From an uncultured Lachnospiraceae bacterium (GTDB taxonomy: Bacteria; Bacillota; Clostridia; Lachnospirales; Lachnospiraceae), in contig CAJUPJ010000001.1 of assembly GCA_910588655.1 (NCBI GenBank), positions 62,001-126,000 on the forward strand: a stretch of 64,000 bases of DNA, given 5' to 3'. The translations under genes and the position numbers were made by a program. Positions within the stretch are counted from its first letter, which is position 1; each line of letters opens with the position of its first letter. Below the pieces are notes generated by a model. It did not search any database. It had not been told where the DNA came from and saw nothing but the letters and a program-made list of their open reading frames with translations. Positions 8,474 through 17,374 of this stretch are shown piece by piece.

Positions 8474-8618
8474 GATAAAAACATTATAAATCCAGGACAA
8501 ATGCATGAATAAATAAACTGTGGACATTTTGTTAATAAACAATAAATTAAACGTTTTCTGAAGCGGTTTATTTACAAATTATTCATTCATGCTTTTGTCA
8601 TGTTATTTTGGTACATTA

Positions 8619-8734
8619 GTTTCATAAATTCCTGTACAATAAAATGTATACATGATAACTTTCAGTTATTCTGGCTCTGGCACGTAAAACCGTCCGTCCA
8701 CCAGCAAAAGATAACTGGAAATTTATGAAACTAT
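8619..8734. repeat. Fold-back element, short copy
   Basis: AGTTTCATAAATTCC near 8619 is mirrored by GGAAATTTATGAAACT ending near 8734. Inside, CTGGCTCTGGCAC, AAACCGTCCG and AAAGATAACTG match the right part of the larger element at 35655-35932. It is a dispersed intergenic repeat able to form a long hairpin. The rest of 8480-8760 holds nothing else I can recognise. Confidence 0.5.
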
Positions 8735-8765
8735 GAAACAGACGTATCTGTGCGCAAATCCACCC

Positions 8766-8794
8766 TTGCACTATAGTGTATTTCCGGGTACAAT
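8766..8794 (+). promoter_or_regulatory. Promoter of plsX operon
   Basis: TTGCAC (8766-8771), 17-bp spacer, TACAAT (8789-8794), about 45 bp ahead of plsX. Confidence 0.6.
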
Positions 8795-8840
8795 AAATGC
8801 TATATGCAGATAATTCCAAATACTATATGGAGGGATAATG

Positions 8841-9848
8841 ATGGGCAGCATGATAAAAGTTGTAGTTGATGCAATGGGCGGTGACAATGCCCCGGAAGCA
8901 CCTGTCAAGGGTGCGGTTGAGGCACTTGGCGAAGTTTCTAATTTAAGTATTGTACTAGCTGGACGGACGGATGATATAAACAGGGAACTTGGCAAGTATA
9001 CATACGATAAAGAGCGTATAAGCATTGTACATGCTGATGATGTTATTGGCTTTGATGAGCCTCCTGTTATGGCTATAAGAAAGAAGAAAAACTCATCAAT
9101 AGTTGTAGGCATGAACCTTGTAAAACATGGTGATGCAGATGCATTTGTTTCAGCGGGAAGCACTGGTGCAATACTTGTTGGCGGACAGTTTGTTGTAGGC
9201 AGGATAAAGGGCGTTGAGAGGTCGCCGCTTGCCCCTCTTATCCCAACAGCAAAAGGCCCTGCCCTGCTTATTGACTGTGGCGCAAATGTTGATGCCAAAG
9301 CATCTCACCTTGTACAGTTTGCAAAAATGGGTTCTATATACATGAAACATGTAGCAGGCGTAAAAAATCCAAGAGTTGCAATAGTTAATATTGGTGCAGA
9401 AGAAGAAAAAGGTAATGCCCTGGTTAAAGCGGCATATCCTTTATTAAAAGAATGTACAGATATTAACTTTACAGGAAGTATTGAAGCAAGGGATATACCT
9501 AAAGGTGACGCAGATGTTATTGTGTGTGAGGCATTTGTAGGAAATGTAATCCTTAAGCTGTACGAAGGGCTTGCGTCAACGCTTATGTCTAAAATTAAAG
9601 AAGGGCTTATGTCCTCTGTAAGAAGCAAAACAGGTGCAGTTCTTATAAAACCGGCACTTAAAAAGACATTAAAGCAGTTTGATACATCAGAGCAGGGAGG
9701 AGCACCTCTGCTTGGGCTTAACGGGCTTGTTGTAAAAGCACATGGAAGTTCTGGCTCTTTGGAGATAAAACAGGCAATTAAACAGTGCCTGCAGTTTGGC
9801 GAAGAAAAGATAAATGAAAAAATCAAGGAAAACCTGACTATTGAATAA
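8841..9848 (+). CDS. plsX: Phosphate acyltransferase PlsX
   Basis: About 335 residues. PlsX makes acyl-phosphate from acyl-ACP, the donor for PlsY in phosphatidic acid synthesis; it is a peripheral membrane enzyme. The N-terminus VVVDAMGGDNAPEAPVKGA is the family signature, and SAGSTGAILVGG and LIDCGANVDAK are typical internal motifs. Three close ATG codons exist (8838, 8841, 8850); with GGAGGG at 8829-8834, 8841 has the best spacing. Length is normal. It leads the conserved block with acpP, rnc, smc and ftsY, so phospholipid and chromosome/secretion functions are co-transcribed. The acpP ribosome site lies just past its stop. Confidence 0.95.
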   Translation: MGSMIKVVVDAMGGDNAPEAPVKGAVEALGEVSNLSIVLAGRTDDINRELGKYTYDKERISIVHADDVIGFDEPPVMAIRKKKNSSIVVGMNLVKHGDADAFVSAGSTGAILVGGQFVVGRIKGVERSPLAPLIPTAKGPALLIDCGANVDAKASHLVQFAKMGSIYMKHVAGVKNPRVAIVNIGAEEEKGNALVKAAYPLLKECTDINFTGSIEARDIPKGDADVIVCEAFVGNVILKLYEGLASTLMSKIKEGLMSSVRSKTGAVLIKPALKKTLKQFDTSEQGGAPLLGLNGLVVKAHGSSGSLEIKQAIKQCLQFGEEKINEKIKENLTIE

Positions 9849-9861
9849 ATGGAGGATTAAA

Positions 9862-10086
9862 ATGGAATTAGAAAAACTTCAGGCAATAATAGCAGAAGTA
9901 TTACAGACAAATGCAGAGTCTGTTTCTATTGATATGTCATTTTATGATGACCTTGGGGCAGATTCACTGGAACTGTTCCAGATAGTTATGGGTGTGGAGA
10001 GTGAATTTGATATAGTAATTGATGAGGATACTGCGGCAAGTATAAATACAGTAGAAGATTTATATAAGCTAATTGCAGCAGGATAG
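9862..10086 (+). CDS. acpP: Acyl carrier protein
   Basis: A 74-residue acidic carrier protein. The phosphopantetheine attachment serine lies in DDLGADSLELFQIVMG (DSL motif, serine near residue 35). It carries growing acyl chains for fatty-acid synthesis and supplies PlsX. The start is ATG 9862, preceded by GGAGG; a longer frame from 9841 would overlap plsX and lacks a site. It uses LEL rather than the commoner DSLD-I context, so it could in principle be a dedicated carrier. Its position right after plsX argues for the housekeeping AcpP. Confidence 0.88.
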   Translation: MELEKLQAIIAEVLQTNAESVSIDMSFYDDLGADSLELFQIVMGVESEFDIVIDEDTAASINTVEDLYKLIAAG

Positions 10087-10099
10087 GAGATTTTGCCAG

Positions 10100-10798
10100 A
10101 TGAGACAGGAGAAAATATTAGAATTTGAAGAAAAGGCTGGCTATAAATTCAGCCAGCCGGATTTGCTTGTAACCGCGCTTACACATAGTTCATATTCCAA
10201 TGAAAACAGGCTTAAGAAGTATGAATGTAATGAGAGGCTGGAATTTCTCGGGGATGCTGTACTTGAACTTGTTTCGAGTGAATATATATATAATGAAAAC
10301 CCTGAAAAACCAGAAGGGGACTTGACAAAGACCAGGGCAAGTTATGTATGTGAGCCTACCCTTGCATTATGTGCAAGGGAACTTAATCTTGGGGAATATT
10401 TACAGCTTGGCAAGGGTGAAGATTTAACAGGAGGACGTGAGAGGGATTCTATACTGTCTGATACGCTTGAAGCTACTATAGGTGCAGTTTACCTTGACGG
10501 AGGGTTTGAGCGCGCCAGAGAGTATATATATAAGCACATTTTAAAGGATATAGAGAAGAAAAAACTGTTCTATGACAGTAAGACCATACTCCAGGAGATT
10601 GTGCAGGGAGACCATAAGGAGCTTGAATATGAGCTTCTTAACGAAGAAGGGCCTGACCATAATAAATCATTTACAGTATCTGTAAATGTTGGCGGCAAAA
10701 TGCTTGCAAAGGCTACAGACAGGACAAAAAAGAAGGCAGAGCAGTCTGCTGCATACCAGGCAATCCTTAAGCTGGATGCCAGTAAGAACAGGAGATAG
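10100..10798 (+). CDS. rnc: Ribonuclease III
   Basis: 232 residues. RNase III cuts double-stranded RNA in rRNA and mRNA maturation, and would act on toxin/antisense duplexes such as those predicted here. The catalytic domain carries the signature ERLEFLGDAVLELV (about residues 40-53), with a second acidic cluster around DTLEATIGAVYLDGG. A dsRNA-binding domain occupies the C-terminus (ILQEIVQ through KKKAEQSAAYQAI). The start is ATG 10100, with AGGAGA nine bases upstream. It lies 13 bp after acpP and 3 bp before smc, an operon layout standard in Firmicutes. Confidence 0.95.
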   Translation: MRQEKILEFEEKAGYKFSQPDLLVTALTHSSYSNENRLKKYECNERLEFLGDAVLELVSSEYIYNENPEKPEGDLTKTRASYVCEPTLALCARELNLGEYLQLGKGEDLTGGRERDSILSDTLEATIGAVYLDGGFERAREYIYKHILKDIEKKKLFYDSKTILQEIVQGDHKELEYELLNEEGPDHNKSFTVSVNVGGKMLAKATDRTKKKAEQSAAYQAILKLDASKNRR

Positions 10799-10801
10799 CA
10801 G

Positions 10802-13800
10802 ATGTATTTAAAAAGTCTTGAAGTACATGGTTTTAAATCATTTGCCAATAAGCTGGTATTTGAATTCCATGATGGCATTACTGCTATTGTAGGCCCGAAT
10901 GGAAGTGGCAAGAGCAATGTTGCTGATGCTGTAAGATGGGTTTTAGGTGAACAGAGTGCAAAACAGCTCCGCGGCGCTAAAATGGAGGATGTTATTTTTG
11001 CAGGTACACAGATGCGTAAGCCTCTGGGCTTTGCTTATGTAGCTATTACAATAAGCAATGAAGACCACAGGCTTGATGTGCCTTATGAGGAAGTAAAAAT
11101 TGCAAGACGTGTATACCGTTCTGGTGAAAGTGAATATCTCCTGAACGGTGCGTCATGCAGGCTTAAGGATGTGCAGGAGCTTCTTTTTGATACAGGCATA
11201 GGCAAGGAAGGGTACTCAATTATCGGACAGGGCCAGATTGATAAAATATTAAGCGGAAAGCCTGATGAACGCAGGGAACTTTTTGATGAGGCAGCAGGAA
11301 TTGTAAAATATAAAAGGCGTAAAGCGGCAGCTGAAAAGAACCTGGAAGAAGAGAAACAGAACCTTGTCCGCATTGAAGATGTGCTTTCTGAACTTGGCAA
11401 GCAGGTTGTACCTCTTGAAAGGCAGGCTGGAAAAGCAAGGGAATATTTAAAATACAGGGATGAACTTAAAAACCTTGATGTAAATGCATTTCTTATGGAA
11501 TATGACAGGACTGGTGCTGAACTTGCAGAAGCAGACAAGAAAATAGAAATTGCAGACAGTGATTTGGAAAAGGCAAGGTCTGGTTTAGAGGACTGCAGGC
11601 AGCAGTATAAGGAACTGGAAGAACAGTTAAATAACCTGAATAGCATTATTGAAGAAGAGGGCGGGATTCTTTCTGAAAAGAAAGTACAGTATAATAATGC
11701 TGAAAACAGCATAAAAGTATTAAATGAGCAGATAAATGCAATACACCAGAGCGAACAGCATTTTAAAGAACAGATACAGAGCTTTAAAGAGCGTAAAACT
11801 GCATTTGAAAATGAACTGGCAGATTATAATACACAGTCTGTGGCAAATAATGAGGAACTGGCAGAATTAGAAGCGGCTAAGAAGGAAAATGAAGCAGCTT
11901 TAAAAACTGTGCAGGATAAGATAAAAGAGAGCCAGCAGGAAATAGAAAACTGCCGTAATGAAATGATGGAAGCACTTAATGAGGCTTCCGGGATTAAGGC
12001 GGAGGAAAACAGGCTTAAAACGCTTCTTGAACAGAATAATATTAAGAAAGCAGAATTTACACAAAGGGTTATTAAAAACAAATCAGATGCGGCGGCTTTT
12101 ACTGAAATTATGGAGAAAGGGCAGAAAGCCCTTGATGAAGTTTCAGAAAAAATTTCTGCAAAAAAGAAGTTAAACCAGGAATATGGATATGCGGCAGCAG
12201 AATTAAATAATAACATTAAGAACCTGGAAAATGAATACAAGGACATGCAGCAGCAGTTCCATATTGAAAATTCCAGGCTGGCTTCCCTTAAAAACATGGC
12301 AGAAAGATATGACGGTTTTGGGCAGAGCATAAGACGTGTAATGGAACAGCGGGAAAAACACCCTGGCATAATTGGTGTTGTAGCTGATATTATAAGGGTA
12401 AGGAAAGAGTTTGAAACTGCCATTGAAACTGCACTTGGCGGAAGCATACAAAATATTGTTACAGATAATGCCGGGACTGCAAAGGATATGATACAGTACC
12501 TTAAGAAAAATAAATACGGGCGTGCAACATTCCTTCCGCTTACTAATATAAGGCAGGGCAAGGAAATGCAGGCAGACGGCATTATGGGGCAGAAAGGTGT
12601 TATCGGGACAGCTTCTTCACTTGTGGAAGCAGATGTACAGTACAGCATGCTTGTAAAATACCTGCTTGGACGGCATATAGTAGTTGACAATATTGACAAT
12701 GCTATTGCACTTGCTGAAAAATACAACCATACTATAAGGATTGTAACTATAGAAGGTGATTTGTTAAATCCTGGCGGTACTATGTCAGGTGGCGCGTTTA
12801 AAAACAGCAATAACCTGCTTGGGCGGCGCAGGGAGATGGAAGACCTGGAGAAAGTGGTAAAGACTCTTGGGGACAAGCTTTCAAAGATTTCGGCAAGGCT
12901 GGAAGAAGCAGAAAATAAAAGAAGTTTTGTTACAGGAAAAATAGCAGCCAATGAAAAAATAATACAGGAACTTGTATTAGAGCAGAATACAGCAAGGATT
13001 AATTATGACAGGGCTTTAAGTGATTTTAAAGCAAATGAAGAAAAACTCGTGCATATCCATATTGAGGCAAAAGAAACTGAACAAAGGGATAACGAACTTA
13101 AAAAAGCACTTGAAGAGGTTAGTATAAAACTGTCAGATAATGATGGTAAAAACCAGTCCTATGAAGAACAGATTTCTTTATTAAATGCAGGGCTTGAAGA
13201 ACTGCATAATTCTGAAAACAGCATTTCCCAAGAGAATTCAAACCTTATGGTAGAAATTACTTCCATTGGGAACAGGCGCAGCTTTATTTCCGAAAATATA
13301 AACCGTATTACTAAGGAAATAAAGGATATGGAAACAGGTATTGAAGAAGCTGTATCAAATAGTGGCAATATTGACAAACTTGTGCGTGGCAAGCAGCAGG
13401 AAATAGAACAGGTATTACAGGATATAGAAGATATAAAGCTTGAAACAGCCAGGATTTCGGAAGGGCTTGAAAAGAGGAAGGCAGAACGTGAAGAATTATC
13501 TGTAAAGAATAAGGAATGTCTTTCAAAACGTGAGGAGCTCGCAGAGCTTGCAAGTGAACTGGACAAGGAATGTTTCCGCCTTGGCAGCCAGAGGGATAAG
13601 CTTGAGGACAGGATTAATTCTTATACAGAATATATGTGGGAACAGTATGAACTTACATACCACAGTGCAGAAGCTTTAAAAACTGAAAGCACACTAAGCC
13701 TTGCTGATATGAAGAAACGTATTGAGGAACTTAAAAGCACTATAAGGGCACTTGGGGATGTTAATGTAAATGCAGTAGAGCAGTATAATGAACTTATGGA

Positions 13801-14350
13801 AAGGTATGAACTGCTGGCGGGACAGCATGCCGACCTTACAGAAGCCGCAGAAGTGCTTGTTGGTGTAATAGAAGAGCTTGATACAGAAATGCGCAGGCAG
13901 TTTGAAATACAGTTTGCGGAGATAAGCCACCGTTTTAATAATGTCTTTAAAGAACTGTTTGGCGGCGGACGGGGTACTATTGAGCTTGTAGAGGGTGAAG
14001 ATATACTTCTTGCAGGGATAAATATAATAGCACAGCCTCCAGGTAAAAAGTTACAGAATATGATGCAGCTTTCAGGCGGGGAAAAGGCACTTTCAGCTAT
14101 TGCGCTTCTTTTTGCAATACAGAGTTTAAAGCCTTCGCCATTCTGCCTTCTGGACGAGATAGAGGCAGCGCTGGACGACTCAAATGTAGGCAGGTATGCG
14201 GAATACCTACATAAGCTTACAAAAGATACACAGTTTATTGTAATTACGCACCGCAGGGGCACAATGGACGCCGCAGATATACTGTATGGAATAACAATGC
14301 AGGAAAAAGGTGTTTCAACACTTGTGTCTGTAAACCTGGTGGAAGTATAG
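10802..14350 (+). CDS. smc: Chromosome segregation ATPase SMC
   Basis: 1182 residues, the usual full length. SMC forms the condensin ring with ScpA and ScpB and organises the nucleoid. The Walker A motif is GPNGSGKSN near residue 32. Two long coiled coils (about 170-500 and 680-1020) flank a hinge domain around residues 510-670 (IIGVVADIIRV and GGTMSGGAF). The C-terminal head has the ABC signature LSGGEKALSAIALLF and Walker B FCLLDEIEAALDD. The start lies 3 bp past rnc with GGAGATA upstream. Nothing is missing or unusual. Confidence 0.97.
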   Translation: MYLKSLEVHGFKSFANKLVFEFHDGITAIVGPNGSGKSNVADAVRWVLGEQSAKQLRGAKMEDVIFAGTQMRKPLGFAYVAITISNEDHRLDVPYEEVKIARRVYRSGESEYLLNGASCRLKDVQELLFDTGIGKEGYSIIGQGQIDKILSGKPDERRELFDEAAGIVKYKRRKAAAEKNLEEEKQNLVRIEDVLSELGKQVVPLERQAGKAREYLKYRDELKNLDVNAFLMEYDRTGAELAEADKKIEIADSDLEKARSGLEDCRQQYKELEEQLNNLNSIIEEEGGILSEKKVQYNNAENSIKVLNEQINAIHQSEQHFKEQIQSFKERKTAFENELADYNTQSVANNEELAELEAAKKENEAALKTVQDKIKESQQEIENCRNEMMEALNEASGIKAEENRLKTLLEQNNIKKAEFTQRVIKNKSDAAAFTEIMEKGQKALDEVSEKISAKKKLNQEYGYAAAELNNNIKNLENEYKDMQQQFHIENSRLASLKNMAERYDGFGQSIRRVMEQREKHPGIIGVVADIIRVRKEFETAIETALGGSIQNIVTDNAGTAKDMIQYLKKNKYGRATFLPLTNIRQGKEMQADGIMGQKGVIGTASSLVEADVQYSMLVKYLLGRHIVVDNIDNAIALAEKYNHTIRIVTIEGDLLNPGGTMSGGAFKNSNNLLGRRREMEDLEKVVKTLGDKLSKISARLEEAENKRSFVTGKIAANEKIIQELVLEQNTARINYDRALSDFKANEEKLVHIHIEAKETEQRDNELKKALEEVSIKLSDNDGKNQSYEEQISLLNAGLEELHNSENSISQENSNLMVEITSIGNRRSFISENINRITKEIKDMETGIEEAVSNSGNIDKLVRGKQQEIEQVLQDIEDIKLETARISEGLEKRKAEREELSVKNKECLSKREELAELASELDKECFRLGSQRDKLEDRINSYTEYMWEQYELTYHSAEALKTESTLSLADMKKRIEELKSTIRALGDVNVNAVEQYNELMERYELLAGQHADLTEAAEVLVGVIEELDTEMRRQFEIQFAEISHRFNNVFKELFGGGRGTIELVEGEDILLAGINIIAQPPGKKLQNMMQLSGGEKALSAIALLFAIQSLKPSPFCLLDEIEAALDDSNVGRYAEYLHKLTKDTQFIVITHRRGTMDAADILYGITMQEKGVSTLVSVNLVEV

Positions 14351-14389
14351 GCTGGATAATTTATTAGGAAAGGGCATGGATTTAGTATT

Positions 14390-15337
14390 ATGAAAGAAAA
14401 GAAAGGTTTTTTTAGCAGGCTTAAAGAGGGCCTGGCAAAAACACGTGATAATTTAGTGTCTGGAATTGATTCAATTTTCAAGGGGTTTTCAGAGATTGAC
14501 GAGGACTTTTATGAGGAACTGGAGGAAGTCCTTATTATGGCAGATATAGGTGTTGCCACAACTGAGAAGATTATTGAAAATTTAAGGCAGAAAGTCAAAG
14601 AGCAGAAGATAAAGGAAATAGAAGTATGCCGCCAGCTTTTAATTGATTCAATTAAAGAGCAGATGCGGGTGGATGAAAATGCTTATGATTTTGAAAAAGA
14701 GGTTTCAGTCGTTATGCTTATAGGGGTAAACGGTGTAGGAAAAACTACTTCTGTAGGCAAGCTGGCAGGCCAGTTTAAAAGCAAAGGGAAAAAGGTTGTG
14801 CTTGCCGCTGCCGACACATTCAGGGCTGCTGCAATAGAACAGCTTACAGAATGGGCTTCAAGGGCAGGCGTTGAAATAATATCAGGACAGGAAGGCGGCG
14901 ACCCTGCTTCTGTTGTATTTGATGCAGTAAATGCCGCCAAAGCCAGAAATGCAGATGTGCTTATATGCGATACAGCAGGCAGGCTTCATAACAAGAAAAA
15001 CTTAATGGAGGAGCTTAGGAAAATCAACCGTATAATAGACAGGGAATTTCCAGATGCACGCCGTGAAACACTTGTCGTACTTGATGGCACTACAGGGCAG
15101 AATGCACTTGCACAGGCAAAACAGTTTAATGAAGTAGCAGATATAACAGGAATAATACTTACAAAACTTGATGGTACAGCAAAAGGCGGAATAGCAATTG
15201 CAATACAGTCTGAAATGAAAATACCTGTAAAGTATATAGGAATTGGTGAAAAAATAGACGATTTACAGAAATTTAATGCTGATACATTTGTAGATGCGCT
15301 GTTTTCAGTGCCGCCAGCAAGTGCAGACGGGCAGTAG
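14390..15337 (+). CDS. ftsY: Signal recognition particle receptor FtsY
   Basis: 315 residues. FtsY receives ribosome-SRP complexes at the membrane so that membrane proteins are inserted by SecYEG. A short basic amphipathic N-terminus is followed by the NG domain: G1 [14 protein letters not shown], the ADTFRAAA insertion, DTAGRL (G3) and [10 protein letters not shown] (G4). It lacks the long acidic A domain of enterobacterial FtsY, as usual in Firmicutes. The ribosome site AGGAAAGGG is about 15 bp from the ATG. A five-codon open frame (ATG 14376 to TGA 14393) lies between them and overlaps the ftsY start by ATGA, suggesting translational coupling. Confidence 0.96.
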   Translation: MKEKKGFFSRLKEGLAKTRDNLVSGIDSIFKGFSEIDEDFYEELEEVLIMADIGVATTEKIIENLRQKVKEQKIKEIEVCRQLLIDSIKEQMRVDENAYDFEKEVSVVMLIGVNGVGKTTSVGKLAGQFKSKGKKVVLAAADTFRAAAIEQLTEWASRAGVEIISGQEGGDPASVVFDAVNAAKARNADVLICDTAGRLHNKKNLMEELRKINRIIDREFPDARRETLVVLDGTTGQNALAQAKQFNEVADITGIILTKLDGTAKGGIAIAIQSEMKIPVKYIGIGEKIDDLQKFNADTFVDALFSVPPASADGQ

Positions 15338-15359
15338 GAACAGATGTAAGAAAATAGCA

Positions 15360-15387
15360 TTGCTTTATTTTATGGTTTTGGTATAAT
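15360..15387 (+). promoter_or_regulatory. Promoter of the NADAR-like gene
   Basis: TTGCTT (15360-15365), 16-bp spacer, TATAAT (15382-15387). It follows ftsY and starts a new transcription unit. Confidence 0.5.
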
Positions 15388-15445
15388 AAATAACTGGCAG
15401 TATTACCAGATGTTTACATATTTATATGTACAAAGGGGGCATAAT

Positions 15446-16105
15446 ATGGCAAACAGGCCTGTTTTTACAGTATCACTTGATAATAAATTCTGCATAAGGC
15501 AGGATACAGAATTTGAATTTTTCAGCGGCTTTTCTGATAAACAGAAAAAGAAATGCATATGCAGCCTGCATAGTGAATTTCTTAAAAAGAACAATGGTAA
15601 AAAAGTCCTTGAGATTTCCAGCAAATCAGAGGATATACTTGGTGTAAACTTAAGTGCATTTAACCTTATGACAAAAACCAGTGATGGCGTGGAATGTTCT
15701 GTTGAGTCAGCTTTCCAGGGAGGCAAGGTTTTTGAAAACGGAGGCCCGTATACAGATTTATTGTATGTATCATCAAAAGCAGCTAAAAAAGATGAACGTT
15801 TAAAAAACAGTGGCAGAATTATTTCATTTGTATCTGGTGGCATGGAATTTGAAACAAAACCAGAAACATATTTTTATAACTGGTTATATATTAATGCTTT
15901 AAATATGCAGGAAGACCTTGCTGTACAGGTGATGGAATATGATGCTTTTACAGATATAGAATTTAACCCAAAGAAATCTATTAACTGCCAGGCAGAGGCT
16001 GCCGCCGTATTTGTTTCTTTAAAAAGACAGGGTCTGCTTGAAGCAGCATTAGAAGATAAAGAAAAGTTTAAGGAAATTGTTTATGTAAAATCCAGAGAGG
16101 GGTAA
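15446..16105 (+). CDS. Orphan NADAR-like/DUF6977-type protein
   Basis: 219 residues, cytoplasmic, no signal peptide. Blocks such as LEISSKS, LGVNLSAFNL, ESAFQGGKVFENGGPY, FYNWLYINAL and FTDIEFNPKKSINCQA look like the family found beside DarT-type DNA ADP-ribosyltransferases (NADAR-like, DUF6977), some of which remove ADP-ribose. I recall these from family knowledge; no search was run. No DarT-like toxin gene is next to it: ftsY is upstream and ilvA 9 bp downstream. The start is ATG 15446 after AAAGGGGG. It may be an orphan antitoxin-like hydrolase or a domesticated housekeeping repair enzyme. Confidence 0.55.
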   Translation: MANRPVFTVSLDNKFCIRQDTEFEFFSGFSDKQKKKCICSLHSEFLKKNNGKKVLEISSKSEDILGVNLSAFNLMTKTSDGVECSVESAFQGGKVFENGGPYTDLLYVSSKAAKKDERLKNSGRIISFVSGGMEFETKPETYFYNWLYINALNMQEDLAVQVMEYDAFTDIEFNPKKSINCQAEAAAVFVSLKRQGLLEAALEDKEKFKEIVYVKSREG

Positions 16106-16114
16106 TTTATAATT

Positions 16115-17338
16115 ATGATGACTCTTGATAAATTTGAGGAAGCAGCAGAAAAAGTAAAAGAGGTAGTATTACCTACTAATCTTATTTACAGTGAATATTT
16201 TTCTGCACAGACAGGCAACAAAGTCTATCTTAAACCTGAAAATATGCAGTATACAGGTGCTTACAAAGTAAGGGGCGCTTATTATAAGATAAGCACGCTT
16301 GCAGAGGAGGAGCGGCAGAAAGGGCTTGTTACTGCTTCTGCTGGAAACCATGCACAGGGCGTTGCATATGCTGCAAAGCTTTTTGGCGTGCCAGCAACTA
16401 TTGTTATGCCAGAAGCGACACCGCTTCTTAAAGTGAACCGGACAAAGAGTTATGGTGCAGAGGTTGTACTTTATGGTTCTGTATATGACGAGGCAAGCCA
16501 GTATGCACTTAAGCTTGCAGAGGAAAAGGGTGCAGCATTTATCCATCCGTTTAATGATGAAACAGTTGCAACAGGCCAGGGCACTATTGCTATGGAAATA
16601 TTTAAGGAACTTCCTACAGTTGATATTATACTTGTGCCTATTGGCGGCGGCGGGCTTGCAGCAGGTGTTTCAACACTTGCAAAACTGCTTAACCCGAATA
16701 TAATGGTTATAGGTGTTGAGCCTGCAGGTGCAAGCTGTATGAAAGCTTCATTAAATGCAGGTGAAGTTGTAACACTTCCAGATGTTGAAACTATTGCAGA
16801 TGGTACAGCAGTAAAAACCCCGGGAAATGTTGTATTTCCTTATATACAGGAAAATATTGATGAAATTATAACAGTAGAAGACCATGAGCTTATAGTAAAT
16901 TTCCTTGATATAATAGAGAACCATAAAATGGTTGTTGAAAATTCAGGTCTTCTTACAGTAGCTGCATTAAAGCATTTAAAATGCAAAAATAAAAAAGTCG
17001 TTTCAATACTTAGCGGCGGCAATATGGATATAATAACACTTTCTTCTGTAGTACAGCACGGACTTATACAGAGGGGGCGTGTATTTACAATAGCAGTCCT
17101 GCTTCCGGACAGGCCAGGTGAACTTGTTAATGTGGCAAATGTTATTGCAGAAATGAATGGCAATATTATAAGGCTTGAACATAACCAGTTTGTAAGCATT
17201 AACAGAAATGCAGCAGTAGAACTTACAATTACGCTTGAGGCATTTGGGCATGAGCATAAACAGCAGATAATTAATGCGCTGCGTGCAAAAGGCTATGACC
17301 CGAAAGCAGAAAGCCCTACAGGGATTTATGATAAGTAA
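16115..17338 (+). CDS. ilvA: Threonine ammonia-lyase (threonine deaminase)
   Basis: 407 residues. A PLP enzyme that turns L-threonine into 2-oxobutanoate, the entry to isoleucine synthesis or threonine degradation. The PLP lysine is in TGAYKVRGAYYKI (about residue 50); the phosphate-binding glycine loop is GGGGLAAGV. A single C-terminal ACT domain (FTIAVLLPDRPGELVNVA onward) suggests control by an amino acid. The length fits the short type with one ACT domain. The start is one of two adjacent ATG codons (16115, 16118) behind GAGGGG. It is 9 bp after the NADAR-like gene and 36 bp before hisZ, so it may be co-transcribed with the his genes. Confidence 0.92.
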   Translation: MMTLDKFEEAAEKVKEVVLPTNLIYSEYFSAQTGNKVYLKPENMQYTGAYKVRGAYYKISTLAEEERQKGLVTASAGNHAQGVAYAAKLFGVPATIVMPEATPLLKVNRTKSYGAEVVLYGSVYDEASQYALKLAEEKGAAFIHPFNDETVATGQGTIAMEIFKELPTVDIILVPIGGGGLAAGVSTLAKLLNPNIMVIGVEPAGASCMKASLNAGEVVTLPDVETIADGTAVKTPGNVVFPYIQENIDEIITVEDHELIVNFLDIIENHKMVVENSGLLTVAALKHLKCKNKKVVSILSGGNMDIITLSSVVQHGLIQRGRVFTIAVLLPDRPGELVNVANVIAEMNGNIIRLEHNQFVSINRNAAVELTITLEAFGHEHKQQIINALRAKGYDPKAESPTGIYDK

Positions 17339-17374
17339 ACAGGATATAAAGCATATAGAGAGGAATTAGGACAG

